DNA from: Microbacterium galbinum
GTDB lineage: Bacteria; Actinomycetota; Actinomycetes; Actinomycetales; Microbacteriaceae
Direction of reading: 5' to 3'
Length of the DNA stretch: 64,000 nucleotides
Assembly (NCBI RefSeq): GCF_023091225.1
Contig: NZ_JAHWXM010000001.1
Location: 2,811,913-2,875,912, forward strand
Part shown: piece by piece, positions 8,190-17,126 of the stretch
Numbering within the stretch: the stretch's first letter is position 1
Layout: every line of letters starts with the position of its first letter
Position numbers and translations under genes: made by a program
The notes under the pieces: model-generated
Seen by the model: the letters and a program-made list of their open reading frames with translations, nothing else
What the model was told of the DNA's origin: nothing
The model's database searches: none

Positions 8190-9202
8190 GCGCGTGCCTC
8201 CTCGATCACGGCGGCTGCCCGTGCCGCCGCTCCGTCCACCTGCCAGGCGCCCCAGTCCGGCGTCGATGCGAGCGCGCGGCGGACGAGCTCGACGAGGTGC
8301 TCCGGCGCGGCATCGTGGCCGGCGACCTGGGCGAGCCCCCGGGAGCGCAGGGTGCGGCCGGTGTGCTCCTGCTCCGCGAACGGACGCTCCTGCACGACGA
8401 CCACGGCGCGCGCAACCGCCGCCGCGAGGTCGGCGACCCCGTTCTGTCCGGCGGCGCTCACGACGACGGACGCGCGCGAGAGCGGCGGCCAGACGTCGTC
8501 GACCCGGTCGTCCTCGCGCGCTCCGGCGGTTTCGACCCGCCATCCGTCCGCGACGAGGAGATCGATCACCGTGCGCAGGCGCTCGTCGTCGAGCGTGCGG
8601 CTGAGGAACAGCACGCGTCGCTCCCCGCTCGGCGCCGTACCCGTGGGCCGCGAGCGACCCTCATGACGGGAGATGCCGCCCACCCGGCGCACCCGTTCCT
8701 CATGAGGGACGAGCCCCGGCGCCGGGATCGTGCCCGCGGCCCACGGCGCCACGATGCGATCGGCGAGGTCGTAGGCGAGTCGGTGCGGAGCATCCGTCCG
8801 ATCGCCCGGCTGGGCGAAGACCACGGTCGGCACACCGAGCAGCCGCACGAGGGCGGTCACCTCGGCGCTGACGTCGACCACGAATGCGGCCACGTCGGTG
8901 CGCGCGATCCAGTCGGCGATGATCGCGAGGCGCTGCCGATGCCCCGGATGCCCCACCGGGGCCCAGTGCAGCGCTCCGCCCGCGGTGACGTCGCCGAGTT
9001 CGTGCGCCGGACGCTCGACACCATCGGCGTCGACGACCGGATCGGCGTCGAAGGGGAGCTGCACCCAGTTGGTGCGATCGTCGAGCGACGCGGGCCGCGG
9101 CATGCTCGAGAACACGGTGACCGGATCGGCGAGGTGCGGACGCACGGCGAGGAGACGGGCCACGTGCCCCCAGCCGTGGTGATGCACGTACCAACCGATC
9201 AT
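8186..9202 (-). CDS. GT-B fold glycosyltransferase, MurG/GT28-like
   Basis: This 338-residue protein opens with YVHHHGWGH, the glycine/histidine loop typical of GT1/GT28 enzymes such as MurG. It carries a C-terminal nucleotide-sugar site around VVVSAAGQNGVADLAAAVARAVVVVQERPFAEQEH. This resembles the family that takes UDP-sugars and acts on lipid-linked or small acceptors, but the sugar cannot be named. Its start overlaps the end of the upstream glycosyltransferase gene by 4 nt, and its own stop overlaps the next start. Confidence 0.85.
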   Translation of the reverse strand: MIGWYVHHHGWGHVARLLAVRPHLADPVTVFSSMPRPASLDDRTNWVQLPFDADPVVDADGVERPAHELGDVTAGGALHWAPVGHPGHRQRLAIIADWIARTDVAAFVVDVSAEVTALVRLLGVPTVVFAQPGDRTDAPHRLAYDLADRIVAPWAAGTIPAPGLVPHEERVRRVGGISRHEGRSRPTGTAPSGERRVLFLSRTLDDERLRTVIDLLVADGWRVETAGAREDDRVDDVWPPLSRASVVVSAAGQNGVADLAAAVARAVVVVQERPFAEQEHTGRTLRSRGLAQVAGHDAAPEHLVELVRRALASTPDWGAWQVDGAAARAAAVIEEARA

Positions 9203-10383
9203 GCGCCCACCGCCTCGACGGCAGCGCCGACGGTGCCGAGCCCGAGCGCCGCCGGCGCACTCGGCAGGACTGCGGGGACGGGACTGCTGTGCGCGGCGAC
9301 CGAGATCGCCCGCTCCACCTCGCGATGCCGCCGCGCGAGGGAGTGGCGGTCGGTCGCCGCCTCGCGCACACGACGGCGCACGGTGTCCCGGCGCGAGCTC
9401 CGTGCGAGAGCCGAGGCCGCGTCGGACAGGGCGTCGACGTCACCGGCCGGCACGACCGCCGTGCCGGGCAGGCCGGCGAGCACCTCGCTCGCCCCGCCCG
9501 AGTCGAAAGCCGCCACGGGGGTACCGGTCACGAGGGCCTCGGCCATGACGAGGCCGAACGGTTCCGACCACATCGGGGTGACCAGGGCGACCGCCGCCGA
9601 ACCGACCAGATCGCACAGCTCCTGCTGCCGCAGCGCACCCACGAAGAGCGCATCCGCGCCGAGCAGCGGCTCGACCTCGCGGGCGAAGTAGCCCTCGTCG
9701 CCGATGCGGCCGGCCAGTCGGATGCGCGCACCCGCCCGGCGGGCGGCGAGGATCGCGAGGTGCGGCGCCTTCTCGGGAACGATCCGACCGAACCACACCC
9801 AGTCCTCGCCACCCGGTCCGAGTCGCCACTGGGTCGTGTCGACCCCGTTGGGGAACACGAAGGCGTCGACGCCCTCGCTCGACCAGGAGCGCGCGGTGTA
9901 CTGACTCACGGCCAGGAAGCGGTGCGGAGCGGATGCCGGCAGCGCATTCGCCGCGATCACCATCTCGGGCAGCGGGGGAGTGTGCAGCGTGGTCACCACC
10001 GGTACGCCCGGGGCGTGGCTCCACAGGATCGGAGCGCCGTGCAGGCTGTGGTTGTCGACGACGTCGACCCGCGTCATCGCGTGCTCGAGTCGCACGCGGA
10101 TCCTGTCGAACGCCTCGGCCATCCGCCGCCGGTGGCCTTCGGGGTAGTCGGTGTCGGAGACGTCGGACTCGCGTCGCCAGCGCGGGGTCGGCAGCTGTAG
10201 CTCCGGGACGCCGTCGAGGAAGTCCGACCCCGCAGCCGCGCAGAGTTCGACCCGGTGTCCGCGGCGCCGCAGCCAGCGCACGCGATTCCAGACCGCCGCC
10301 TCGAGACCGCCGGGATGGGGTTGGCGCAGCGCGTGGCGCTCGGGCGCGACGACCAGGATGCGCAGGGGGCTCACCGGCGTCAT
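9199..10383 (-). CDS. GT4-family glycosyltransferase
   Basis: This 394-residue GT-B enzyme starts with ILVVAPERHALRQPHPGGLEAAVW, the acceptor-side loop of GT4 proteins. It has the donor-side signature PMWSEPFGLVMAEALVTGTPVAAFDSGG (the EX7E-type motif) near residues 285-320. It probably transfers a hexose from a nucleotide sugar to a growing surface glycan. The ATG at 10383 overlaps the TGA of the upstream gene (ATGA), and its stop overlaps the start of the next gene. Strong coupling across the operon suggests the enzymes are made in fixed ratio. Confidence 0.9.
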   Translation of the reverse strand: MTPVSPLRILVVAPERHALRQPHPGGLEAAVWNRVRWLRRRGHRVELCAAAGSDFLDGVPELQLPTPRWRRESDVSDTDYPEGHRRRMAEAFDRIRVRLEHAMTRVDVVDNHSLHGAPILWSHAPGVPVVTTLHTPPLPEMVIAANALPASAPHRFLAVSQYTARSWSSEGVDAFVFPNGVDTTQWRLGPGGEDWVWFGRIVPEKAPHLAILAARRAGARIRLAGRIGDEGYFAREVEPLLGADALFVGALRQQELCDLVGSAAVALVTPMWSEPFGLVMAEALVTGTPVAAFDSGGASEVLAGLPGTAVVPAGDVDALSDAASALARSSRRDTVRRRVREAATDRHSLARRHREVERAISVAAHSSPVPAVLPSAPAALGLGTVGAAVEAVGA

Positions 10384-11504
10384 GCCGAGACCTCCGCGAT
10401 GGCGGACGCGTAGAGCGCGGCGTGCGCCGCGCGCACGGCGTCGCGCTCTGCCAGGCGCTCGCGGCGGCGTGTACGCAGGAGAGCCTCCCGTTCGTGACCG
10501 CGTGTGAGCGGGGTGTTCCGCACGGCATCCGCCAGCGTGAGCGGGTCGTCGAGATCGATGACCGAGAAACCGGCCGGATGCTGTGCTCCGACGTGTCCGA
10601 CATCGGTGCCGGCGACGCGCACGCCCAGGTCGTGGCAGAGTTCCACCCACCCCGAGTGCGTGCCGTGCCGATAGGGCAGCACGAACACGTCGAGGCCGCG
10701 CAGCCACTGCTCGATCCCGGCATCCGGCAGCCGCGGCGTGCGCCGCAGGTCGACGCGGGGAGCGTCGATCGCGGCGGCGATCCGCAAGGCGGTCGCCTCG
10801 TTGCGGACCCTCTCGTTGAGCAACACGTCGACGTGCACGGCGCGGTGGTCACCGAGCAGGCGCACCGCGCGCACCGCGGCGTGGACGGCCCTCTCGGCGT
10901 CGATGTTGGGACGCAGATCGCGCAGGTGCATGCCGACGCGGACGGCATCGGCGAGCGAGTCGGAGGCTGCGGCGCTCGCCGCGGGGATGCCGGTGAGCAG
11001 GGTCGGGTGGGGGAGTACCGTGCTGGCGCGGCCCCACCGGTGCTCGATCTCGGACGCAGCCGGCACCGTGAGCGTGAGGAGGCGGTCGGCTGCCGGGACG
11101 ATCACGTCGAGCAGTGCTCGGTGATGCCCCTGCGCCTCGAGCTGCGGGTTGTCGAGGTCGTGCACGGTGTACACCACCGCGCGCCCGGCCCGGCGGGCGG
11201 CGTCGAGCGCCGCGCTCAGTTCGGCGGGAGAGAAGGACTCGAGGCCGAAGTGCACGTGCAGCACATCGAAGGCATCGGCGTTGTCGTCGATCCAGTCGGG
11301 TGTCATCGCGACCGGCGGCCACCACTGACCGGAGGGGACTCCGGGCACCGGAGGGTCCGGGAGGACCTGAACGCGGAGCGGGTCGCTGATGGCGTGCACG
11401 TAGGGGTGGGCGGCGGGGATCGATGCGACGCGGATGCGCTCGGTCGTGGTGGCGATGGAGGTCTTCCTCGGGGGGTGCGGATGCTCCGGACCGAGGTGTC
11501 TCAC
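10380..11504 (-). CDS. GT-B type glycosyltransferase, start uncertain
   Basis: About 375 residues from the GTG at 11504. The recognisable part begins at RVASIPAAHPYVHAI and continues with LHVHFGLESFSP, VYTVHDLDNPQLEAQGHH and a C-terminal donor site near DVFVLPYRHGTHSGWVELCHDLG. This is the organisation of a GT4-like transferase for surface polysaccharide. The start is awkward: no in-frame ATG lies close to the conserved N-terminus, and the best ribosome site (GAGGAAG) points to an ATC codon at about 11463. GTG at 11510 is another option. It is the first gene of the minus-strand operon and is divergent from the WcbI-like gene. Confidence 0.75.
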   Translation of the reverse strand: MRHLGPEHPHPPRKTSIATTTERIRVASIPAAHPYVHAISDPLRVQVLPDPPVPGVPSGQWWPPVAMTPDWIDDNADAFDVLHVHFGLESFSPAELSAALDAARRAGRAVVYTVHDLDNPQLEAQGHHRALLDVIVPAADRLLTLTVPAASEIEHRWGRASTVLPHPTLLTGIPAASAAASDSLADAVRVGMHLRDLRPNIDAERAVHAAVRAVRLLGDHRAVHVDVLLNERVRNEATALRIAAAIDAPRVDLRRTPRLPDAGIEQWLRGLDVFVLPYRHGTHSGWVELCHDLGVRVAGTDVGHVGAQHPAGFSVIDLDDPLTLADAVRNTPLTRGHEREALLRTRRRERLAERDAVRAAHAALYASAIAEVSA

Positions 11505-11563
11505 ACGCACGGAGACCGTGAGAGCCGCGGGGAGGAAGCAGGGGGGCGAAGGTATACGTTCGT

Positions 11564-12496
11564 ATGATGATCGACTTCGCCGAGAAGGGCACGCCCGTTG
11601 CGCCCGCCGGGTCCGCGGTGCTAGCGCGTCGCCGGCACTACGCGGAGTTCTTCGGCCTCGAGCCGCTGCCCGAGGCGTTCGGGGTCGTCGTGGGCAACTG
11701 CCAGGCAGAGTCCCTGCGCTGGGTGATGGACGCGCCGGGTCGTCGATTCGTGCGCGTCCCACCCGTGCACGACCTGAGCGGCGACGAGCCCGAGCGCCTG
11801 CACACGCTGGTGGCCGCCGCGCACACGGTGGTCACTCAGCCGATCCGCGACGACTATCGCGGCCTGCCCCTCGGGACGCGTCAGATCGCCGCGGCCACCA
11901 CTGCTCGCGTGGTCACCCTGCCGCCCGTGCGGTTCGCCGGTCTGCATCCGTTCCAGGCCGCGATCCGGGTGCCCGGGATCGAAGAGGATCCGCCGCTCGT
12001 GCCGTATCACGACATCCGCACCCTGGCGGGAGCCGCGGGCATCCCGGTCGCTGCCGCGCTGCCGCCGACGAAGGTGCGCGCCGTCGGAGAGACCTCGATC
12101 GACGTCCTGCGCACCCGCGAGACGAGCTGCGATGTCCCGGTCTCCGATCTGTTCGACGATGTCACCGCCGATCACATGCGCACCGTCAACCATCCCGGGA
12201 ACGCCGTCTGGCTCCCGCTCGGCGAACGCGTGCTGCGCGTCCTGGGCGTCGCCGGCGGACCGACCGACCCGGGGCGTCCGCTGCTCGCGGCCGTGCGCGC
12301 CCCCCTCGAGCCCGAGGTCGTCGAGGCGTGGTCGCTCCCCGAGGAGCCGCGCGCGAACTGGATCGTCGACGGGGCGGACCTCGACGCCGACGAGGTGGAG
12401 GCCGCGCACCGCGAGTGGTACGCCGCCCGCCCGGAGTTCGTGCGGGCGGCCGTCGAACGGCTCGCTCCGCTTCTCGCCGTCTGGCGCGCCGCGTGA
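11564..12496 (+). CDS. WcbI-like polysaccharide biosynthesis protein
   Basis: This 310-residue protein has the hallmark VVVGNCQAESLR of the WcbI family near residues 45-56. WcbI-type proteins bind CoA derivatives and are linked to acetylation or other tailoring of capsular polysaccharide, so a tailoring role on the same glycan is likely. VHDLSGDE and TQPIRDDYRGLPLGT segments follow the same family pattern. It is the first gene of the plus-strand half of the glycan locus, and only about 60 bases separate it from the divergent glycosyltransferase. Its TGA overlaps the GTG start of the next gene. Confidence 0.8.
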   Translation: MMIDFAEKGTPVAPAGSAVLARRRHYAEFFGLEPLPEAFGVVVGNCQAESLRWVMDAPGRRFVRVPPVHDLSGDEPERLHTLVAAAHTVVTQPIRDDYRGLPLGTRQIAAATTARVVTLPPVRFAGLHPFQAAIRVPGIEEDPPLVPYHDIRTLAGAAGIPVAAALPPTKVRAVGETSIDVLRTRETSCDVPVSDLFDDVTADHMRTVNHPGNAVWLPLGERVLRVLGVAGGPTDPGRPLLAAVRAPLEPEVVEAWSLPEEPRANWIVDGADLDADEVEAAHREWYAARPEFVRAAVERLAPLLAVWRAA

Positions 12497-13473
12497 GCGC
12501 GGTACCGCTCCTGCTCGCGCATCCGGGAACCCACGGCGTCGCCGTGTACTCGCGGGACCTCGCCGTCGCGGTCACCGCCGCGCACCCCGAGGTCGAGGTC
12601 GTCGAACCCGCCGACCTCCTCCGACTCGATCCGGGCACGACGGTGCACGCCCAGTTCACCGATCGCCTGTGGGCGGACTCGCCGGAGGAGGCCTCCCGGC
12701 TCTTCACCGAACTCGCCGCGCGGTTGCGGATCAGCGTGACGCTGCACGACGTGCCGCAGGAGTCGGATGGTCCGCGCAACCGCGTCCGGCGCCGCGACGC
12801 CTACGCGCTCGTCGCGCGCTCGGCCCGGGGAGTCGTCGTCAACAGCGCGCACGAGAGCGCGCTGCTGCGGGAGGAGCACGTCTGGGCGGGGCCGGTCGCG
12901 CGGGTGCCGCTGCCCGTCGAGGTGCTCGCCGCGCCGACCGAGGAACGCGCCGAGCTCGACGGCACGGTGGGCGTGCTCGGGTACTTCTACCCCGGTAAGG
13001 GGCACGACGAGGCGGCGAGCGCGGCCGCCGCGGCGGGGCTGCAGCGGATGACGGTGCTCGGCCGCGCCTCGGAGGGGCACGCCGAGGATCTCGCCGCGTT
13101 CGTCCGCCGTGCCCGTTCGCAGGGCGTCGCCGTCGACGTGACCGGGTGGCTCGACGACGCCGAGATCGCACGGCGCGGGCGGGCGGTCTCGGTGCCGCTG
13201 ATCGCACATCGGCACGTCTCGGCCTCCGGCTCTCTGGCCTCGTGGATCGGGTGGGGGCGTCGCCCCGTGGCGATGCGCAACCGGTACATCGACGAGATGG
13301 CGGCGCTGCGCCCGGGAACCCTCACGGTCGCCGACGAGAGCGATCTCGCCACTGCGGTGCGCCGAGCGGCTGCGGACCCGGCGTCGACCCGGCACGGTCG
13401 CGATCGGGTGCCGGGGTCGTGGGACGACGCGGTCGACGCGTACACGCGCTGGTGGGCGGAGCGGGGCGCATGA
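12493..13473 (+). CDS. Glycosyltransferase (GT-B-like), surface glycan
   Basis: The 326-residue protein begins at a GTG that overlaps the upstream stop by 4 nt. The N-terminal half has HPGTHGVAVYSRDLA and HAQFTDRLW; the C-terminal half has GVLGYFYPGKGHDEA and a VPLIAHRHVSASGSLASWIGWGR donor-site-like region. This matches distant GT4-family enzymes more by layout than by strong motifs. It sits between the WcbI-like gene and a GT2 enzyme in a fully coupled three-gene unit, which supports a role in the same polymer. Confidence 0.72.
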   Translation: MSAVPLLLAHPGTHGVAVYSRDLAVAVTAAHPEVEVVEPADLLRLDPGTTVHAQFTDRLWADSPEEASRLFTELAARLRISVTLHDVPQESDGPRNRVRRRDAYALVARSARGVVVNSAHESALLREEHVWAGPVARVPLPVEVLAAPTEERAELDGTVGVLGYFYPGKGHDEAASAAAAAGLQRMTVLGRASEGHAEDLAAFVRRARSQGVAVDVTGWLDDAEIARRGRAVSVPLIAHRHVSASGSLASWIGWGRRPVAMRNRYIDEMAALRPGTLTVADESDLATAVRRAAADPASTRHGRDRVPGSWDDAVDAYTRWWAERGA

Positions 13474-14768
13474 GGGCGCCGTACGTGGTCGGCAACCGGT
13501 GGCACGAGCGCGACGGCGTGCATCCCGATCCGCTTCCCCGCGTCTCGGTGATCGTCGCGCACTACGACCAGCCGGACGAACTCGCCCGCACCCTGCACGC
13601 GCTGGGCGCGCAGGACTACCCGCCGGAGCTGCTCGAGATCGTCGTCGCCGACGACGGGTCTCCACGCCCCGTCGATGTGCCGGAGGGCGTGACCGTGGTC
13701 CGCCAGGACGACCGGGGCTTCCGCCTCTCAGCCGTGCGCAATCTCGGTGCGCGGGCGAGCAGCGGCGACATCCTCTGCTTCCTCGATGCCGACACGTCGC
13801 CGGAACCGGGGTACGTTCGGGCGCTCACCCGTCTCCCGGCGCTGCTGCCCGAGGCGGTCACGGTGGGGCGGCGGCGCCACGCCGACTTCTCCGGCATCCC
13901 GGCCACGGTCGCCGTCGCCGAGGCCGCCGTCGGTCGTGAGCTGTCGGAGCCGTCCTGGCTCGCTGAGGAGTACGCCCGCACCGCCGATCTTCGTGACGCC
14001 GACGACCGGTCGTACCGCTTCGTGATCGGGGCGGTGATCGCCTGCTCGCGGATGCTGTACGACGAGGTGGGCGGGTTCGACGAGTCGTTCACCGCCTACG
14101 GCGGGGAGGACTGGGAATGGGCGCATCGGATGTGGCGGGCCGGTGCTCTCCTCGCGCATGTTCCCGAGGCCGTGGCGTGGCACGACGGGCCGGAATGGGC
14201 CGAGCGCGATGGAGCCGGCCTCGAACGAGCGAACGCTCAGACGCTGCGTCTGGTTTCGGCCATTCCCGTGCCGGGCTCCGCGCCACGGGCGCTGTGGGCG
14301 GCGGCGGCCGATGTCGTGCTGCGGCTGCGCGGATCGCATGCGCCGGCCGCGCTCTTCATCGCGGTGGATTCGCTGCTCGCGGCGTTGCCGCGCAGCCGGG
14401 TGGTGCTCGATCCCGGTGCCGCCGGCGCGATCGACGATCCGCGCGTGGGTGTCGATGGAGCGGATGCCGACGCCCGGGTGACCTGGGAGGTCGATGCGCC
14501 GCTGGTGGTCCTCGACCCGCGGGGGATCACGGATCTCCTCGCTCGTTGCGGGGTCGGCGACGTGGGGACGGTGGAGCTCGTGGACGTCGGCGGCGAACCG
14601 CTCGGCGTTCTGCGCTCCCGACGCGCGGAGCGTCGCGCGCAGCGCTGGGGCACGGAGGTCGCCTTCGCCACCGAGCGCAGGGTGGTCGACGGCGTGCACC
14701 GGATGCGCTCGGATCCGCGCGTCGAGGCATGGGTCGGCGGCTGGGGTGGACCGTCTGCCTTCGTCTGA
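13470..14768 (+). CDS. Family 2 glycosyltransferase with long C-terminal extension
   Basis: This 432-residue protein starts at an ATG overlapping the previous stop (ATGA). Residues 25-110 are a classic GT2 domain: VSVIVAHYDQPDELARTL, ADDGSP, and the metal-binding CFLDADTSP. The acceptor region GGFDESFTAYGGEDWEWAHRMWRAG (about residue 200) marks a galactosyltransferase-like 7C domain. Beyond residue 260 an extra domain of about 170 residues has no motif that I recognise. It ends the plus-strand half of the glycan locus. Confidence 0.85.
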   Translation: MRAPYVVGNRWHERDGVHPDPLPRVSVIVAHYDQPDELARTLHALGAQDYPPELLEIVVADDGSPRPVDVPEGVTVVRQDDRGFRLSAVRNLGARASSGDILCFLDADTSPEPGYVRALTRLPALLPEAVTVGRRRHADFSGIPATVAVAEAAVGRELSEPSWLAEEYARTADLRDADDRSYRFVIGAVIACSRMLYDEVGGFDESFTAYGGEDWEWAHRMWRAGALLAHVPEAVAWHDGPEWAERDGAGLERANAQTLRLVSAIPVPGSAPRALWAAAADVVLRLRGSHAPAALFIAVDSLLAALPRSRVVLDPGAAGAIDDPRVGVDGADADARVTWEVDAPLVVLDPRGITDLLARCGVGDVGTVELVDVGGEPLGVLRSRRAERRAQRWGTEVAFATERRVVDGVHRMRSDPRVEAWVGGWGGPSAFV

Positions 14769-14844
14769 CCCGTCGCCCTGGCCTATCGGAGGGGTCGAGC
14801 GCAAGCCCTCCTCACGAGAGAGCCGGTTCGCCTAACGTGGCGGC

Positions 14845-15744
14845 ATGCCTGAATCGGATGAGCACTCCCCGACGAACCCCGTGACCCGCTACGCCCGCGT
14901 CGAGCCGCCGTTGCAGCACCAGCCCGAGCCCGGCATCCAGGCGCGCATGACCCCCGTCCCCGATCTCGGCGAGGAGTCGTATCGCGGCACCGCCCGGTTG
15001 ACCGGCCGGCGGGCGCTCATCACCGGCGGGGATTCGGGCATCGGAGCGGCGACGGCCATCGCCTTCGCCCGCGAGGGTGCCGACGTCGTGATCGCGCACC
15101 TGCCCGGTGAGGAGGAGGACGCCGAGCACGTGCTCGCGCTCATCGCCGACGCCGGGCGCCGCGGACGCGCCGTGGTCGCCGACATCTCGGAGGCCGCGGA
15201 GTGCCGCCGGCTGGTCGCGGAGGCGGTGGACTTCCTCGGGGGCCTCGACGTCGTCGTCAACAACGCCGGTCGACAGATCGCGGTCGAGCGGGTCGAGGAC
15301 CTCAGTGACGAGCAGTTCGAGGCCACCTTCCGCACGAACGTGTTCGCCAACTTCTGGATCACGAAGGCGGCTCTCGCGCACCTCGGACCCGGCGCCAGCA
15401 TCATCAGCACGGCATCCCTCGAGGCGTACAAGCCCTCGCCCGACCGGCTCGACTACGCCGCGACGAAGGCCGCCGTCAACAACCTCGCGAAGGGGCTCGC
15501 GCTGCAGCTCGCCGAGCGCGGCATCCGCGTGAACGTCGTGGCGCCCGGCCCCGTCTGGACGGCTCTGCAGGTGTCGGACGGCGTCTCCGACGATCAGATG
15601 CTGCACTTCGACGACGAGAACACGTATCAGCGCGCGGGGCAGCCCGCGGAGCTCGCGCCCGCCTACGTCTTCCTCGCTTCGGAGGAGTCGGGCTACGTGT
15701 CGGGCGCGACGCTGAACGTCAACGGCGGCATGGTCACCCCGTGA
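14845..15744 (+). CDS. SDR family oxidoreductase (general stress 39-like)
   Basis: This 299-residue short-chain dehydrogenase has an N-terminal extension of about 50 residues rich in Pro/Gln, typical of the YhdF/GSP39 subgroup. The cofactor loop TGGDSGIG, NNAGRQ, the catalytic Ser in STASLEAY and the YAATK dyad are all intact. The family is NAD(P)-dependent and often induced by stress; the natural substrate is unknown. Its stop overlaps the GTG start of the next gene, so it is co-translated with the hydrolase/dehydrogenase fusion and the GMC oxidoreductase. Confidence 0.88.
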   Translation: MPESDEHSPTNPVTRYARVEPPLQHQPEPGIQARMTPVPDLGEESYRGTARLTGRRALITGGDSGIGAATAIAFAREGADVVIAHLPGEEEDAEHVLALIADAGRRGRAVVADISEAAECRRLVAEAVDFLGGLDVVVNNAGRQIAVERVEDLSDEQFEATFRTNVFANFWITKAALAHLGPGASIISTASLEAYKPSPDRLDYAATKAAVNNLAKGLALQLAERGIRVNVVAPGPVWTALQVSDGVSDDQMLHFDDENTYQRAGQPAELAPAYVFLASEESGYVSGATLNVNGGMVTP

Positions 15745-17126
15745 CCGCCGAGAGGTGCACGGTGTTCGTGCTGCCCGGCCTGGGGCTCGACGCCCGTTCC
15801 GCCCTGCCGCTGCAGGCCGAGTTGGACGAGCGTTTCCGCGTGGTCGCGGTGGAGCTCCCGGGTCAGGGATCCGCTCCGGATGCGTCCGAGGGATCGGTCG
15901 CCGCCCAGGTCGACGCCGCCCTCGCCATGATCCGGGAAGCCGCCGACGGGGGGCCCTGGATGCTGTGCGGGCACAGCATGGGAGGCAAGGTCGCCGCGGC
16001 CGTCGCCGCCCGGATCCGCGACGGCGAGCCCGGGATCTTCGGCCTGCTCGGCACGGTCCTGCTGGCGCCGTCCCCGCCGTCCCCCGAGCCGATGCCCGCC
16101 GAGAAGAGGCGGCAGATGCTCTCCTGGGTCGCCGAGGACGGCATCTCCGAGAGCGACGCGCAGACGTTCGTCGACGACAACGTCGGCGCTGTGCTTCCGC
16201 CCGAGCGGCAGCGCGAGACCGTCGACGCGGTGGCCCGGATGTCGCCCCTCGCCTGGCGGCGGTGGCTCGAGGAGGGGAGCGTCGAGGACATCACGGCCTC
16301 CGTCGGGACGCTCGACCTCCCCTGCCGCGTGCTCGCCGGCGTCGAAGACGAGGCACTCGGCGCTGACGCGCAGCCGGACCTGCTCGCCGACGTGTATCCG
16401 CGCGCCCGGTTCATCGCCCTGCCCGGAGCGGGGCACCTGCTCCTGCAGGAGCGCCCCGGCGAGGTGGCGGCGGCGATCACCGAGCTGTGGGAGGAGATCG
16501 CGGAGCACAGCGTGCGAGTGCCCGCGGAATGGGGGACTCTGCTCGCCTCGCCGCGGGTCTCGGCGCGCGTGCGGAGCACGCTCGCGCGCCGAGCACTGCC
16601 CGACGATCCCGCGTACCGCCCGCGGGTGCTCTCCTCGGGACAGCTGGAACTCCTGCGCGCCGTCGCCGCCCGCGTGGTGCCTCAGCCGCCCGGCGGGAGC
16701 ATCGATCTGGCGGCGCGCGTCGACGCCGATCTCGCCGCCGGCGGCGGAGACGGCTGGCGTCCGGCCGGAGCGTTGCCGGACGACGAGGCGTATCGCGCCG
16801 GCCTCGACCAGCTCGCCCGGGTGTGGCCCGAGGGGGCCGAGGCGCGGGACGGGGTGCTCCGAGAGGTGATCGCCGGCACCGCGATTCCGGGCATCACCGC
16901 GGACGCCGACGACCTGCGCCGCTGGTTCGAAGACGTGCGCGTCGACCTCGTGCGCGAGTGGCTGTGTCATCCCGCCTCCCTCGCCCGGGTCGGCTACGAC
17001 GGGTTCGCCACGGGTGCGGAGGAAGTCTCCTTCGCCGGGTATCTCGCCCTGGGAGCCGGCCTGCGCGACGGGTGGGAGCCCTCCGACCTCGGTGCGGTCG
17101 TGGACGAAACGGAAGGGGCGGCATGA
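15741..17126 (+). CDS. Alpha/beta hydrolase fused to gluconate 2-dehydrogenase subunit 3-like domain
   Basis: This 461-residue protein combines two domains. Residues 1-255 are an alpha/beta hydrolase with the nucleophile elbow GHSMGG near residue 77 and a late GAGHLLLQE that supplies the catalytic His. Residues 290-455 resemble the small gamma subunit of membrane gluconate 2-dehydrogenase: LLRAVAARVVPQP, then WFEDVRVDLVREWLCHPA and VGYDGFATGA. That subunit normally partners a GMC flavoprotein, and exactly such a gene follows with a 4-nt overlap. I therefore infer that the fusion tethers a hydrolase, perhaps a lactonase or esterase, to the dehydrogenase. No Tat signal is visible, so the complex may be cytosolic. 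Confidence 0.8.
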   Translation: MTAERCTVFVLPGLGLDARSALPLQAELDERFRVVAVELPGQGSAPDASEGSVAAQVDAALAMIREAADGGPWMLCGHSMGGKVAAAVAARIRDGEPGIFGLLGTVLLAPSPPSPEPMPAEKRRQMLSWVAEDGISESDAQTFVDDNVGAVLPPERQRETVDAVARMSPLAWRRWLEEGSVEDITASVGTLDLPCRVLAGVEDEALGADAQPDLLADVYPRARFIALPGAGHLLLQERPGEVAAAITELWEEIAEHSVRVPAEWGTLLASPRVSARVRSTLARRALPDDPAYRPRVLSSGQLELLRAVAARVVPQPPGGSIDLAARVDADLAAGGGDGWRPAGALPDDEAYRAGLDQLARVWPEGAEARDGVLREVIAGTAIPGITADADDLRRWFEDVRVDLVREWLCHPASLARVGYDGFATGAEEVSFAGYLALGAGLRDGWEPSDLGAVVDETEGAA

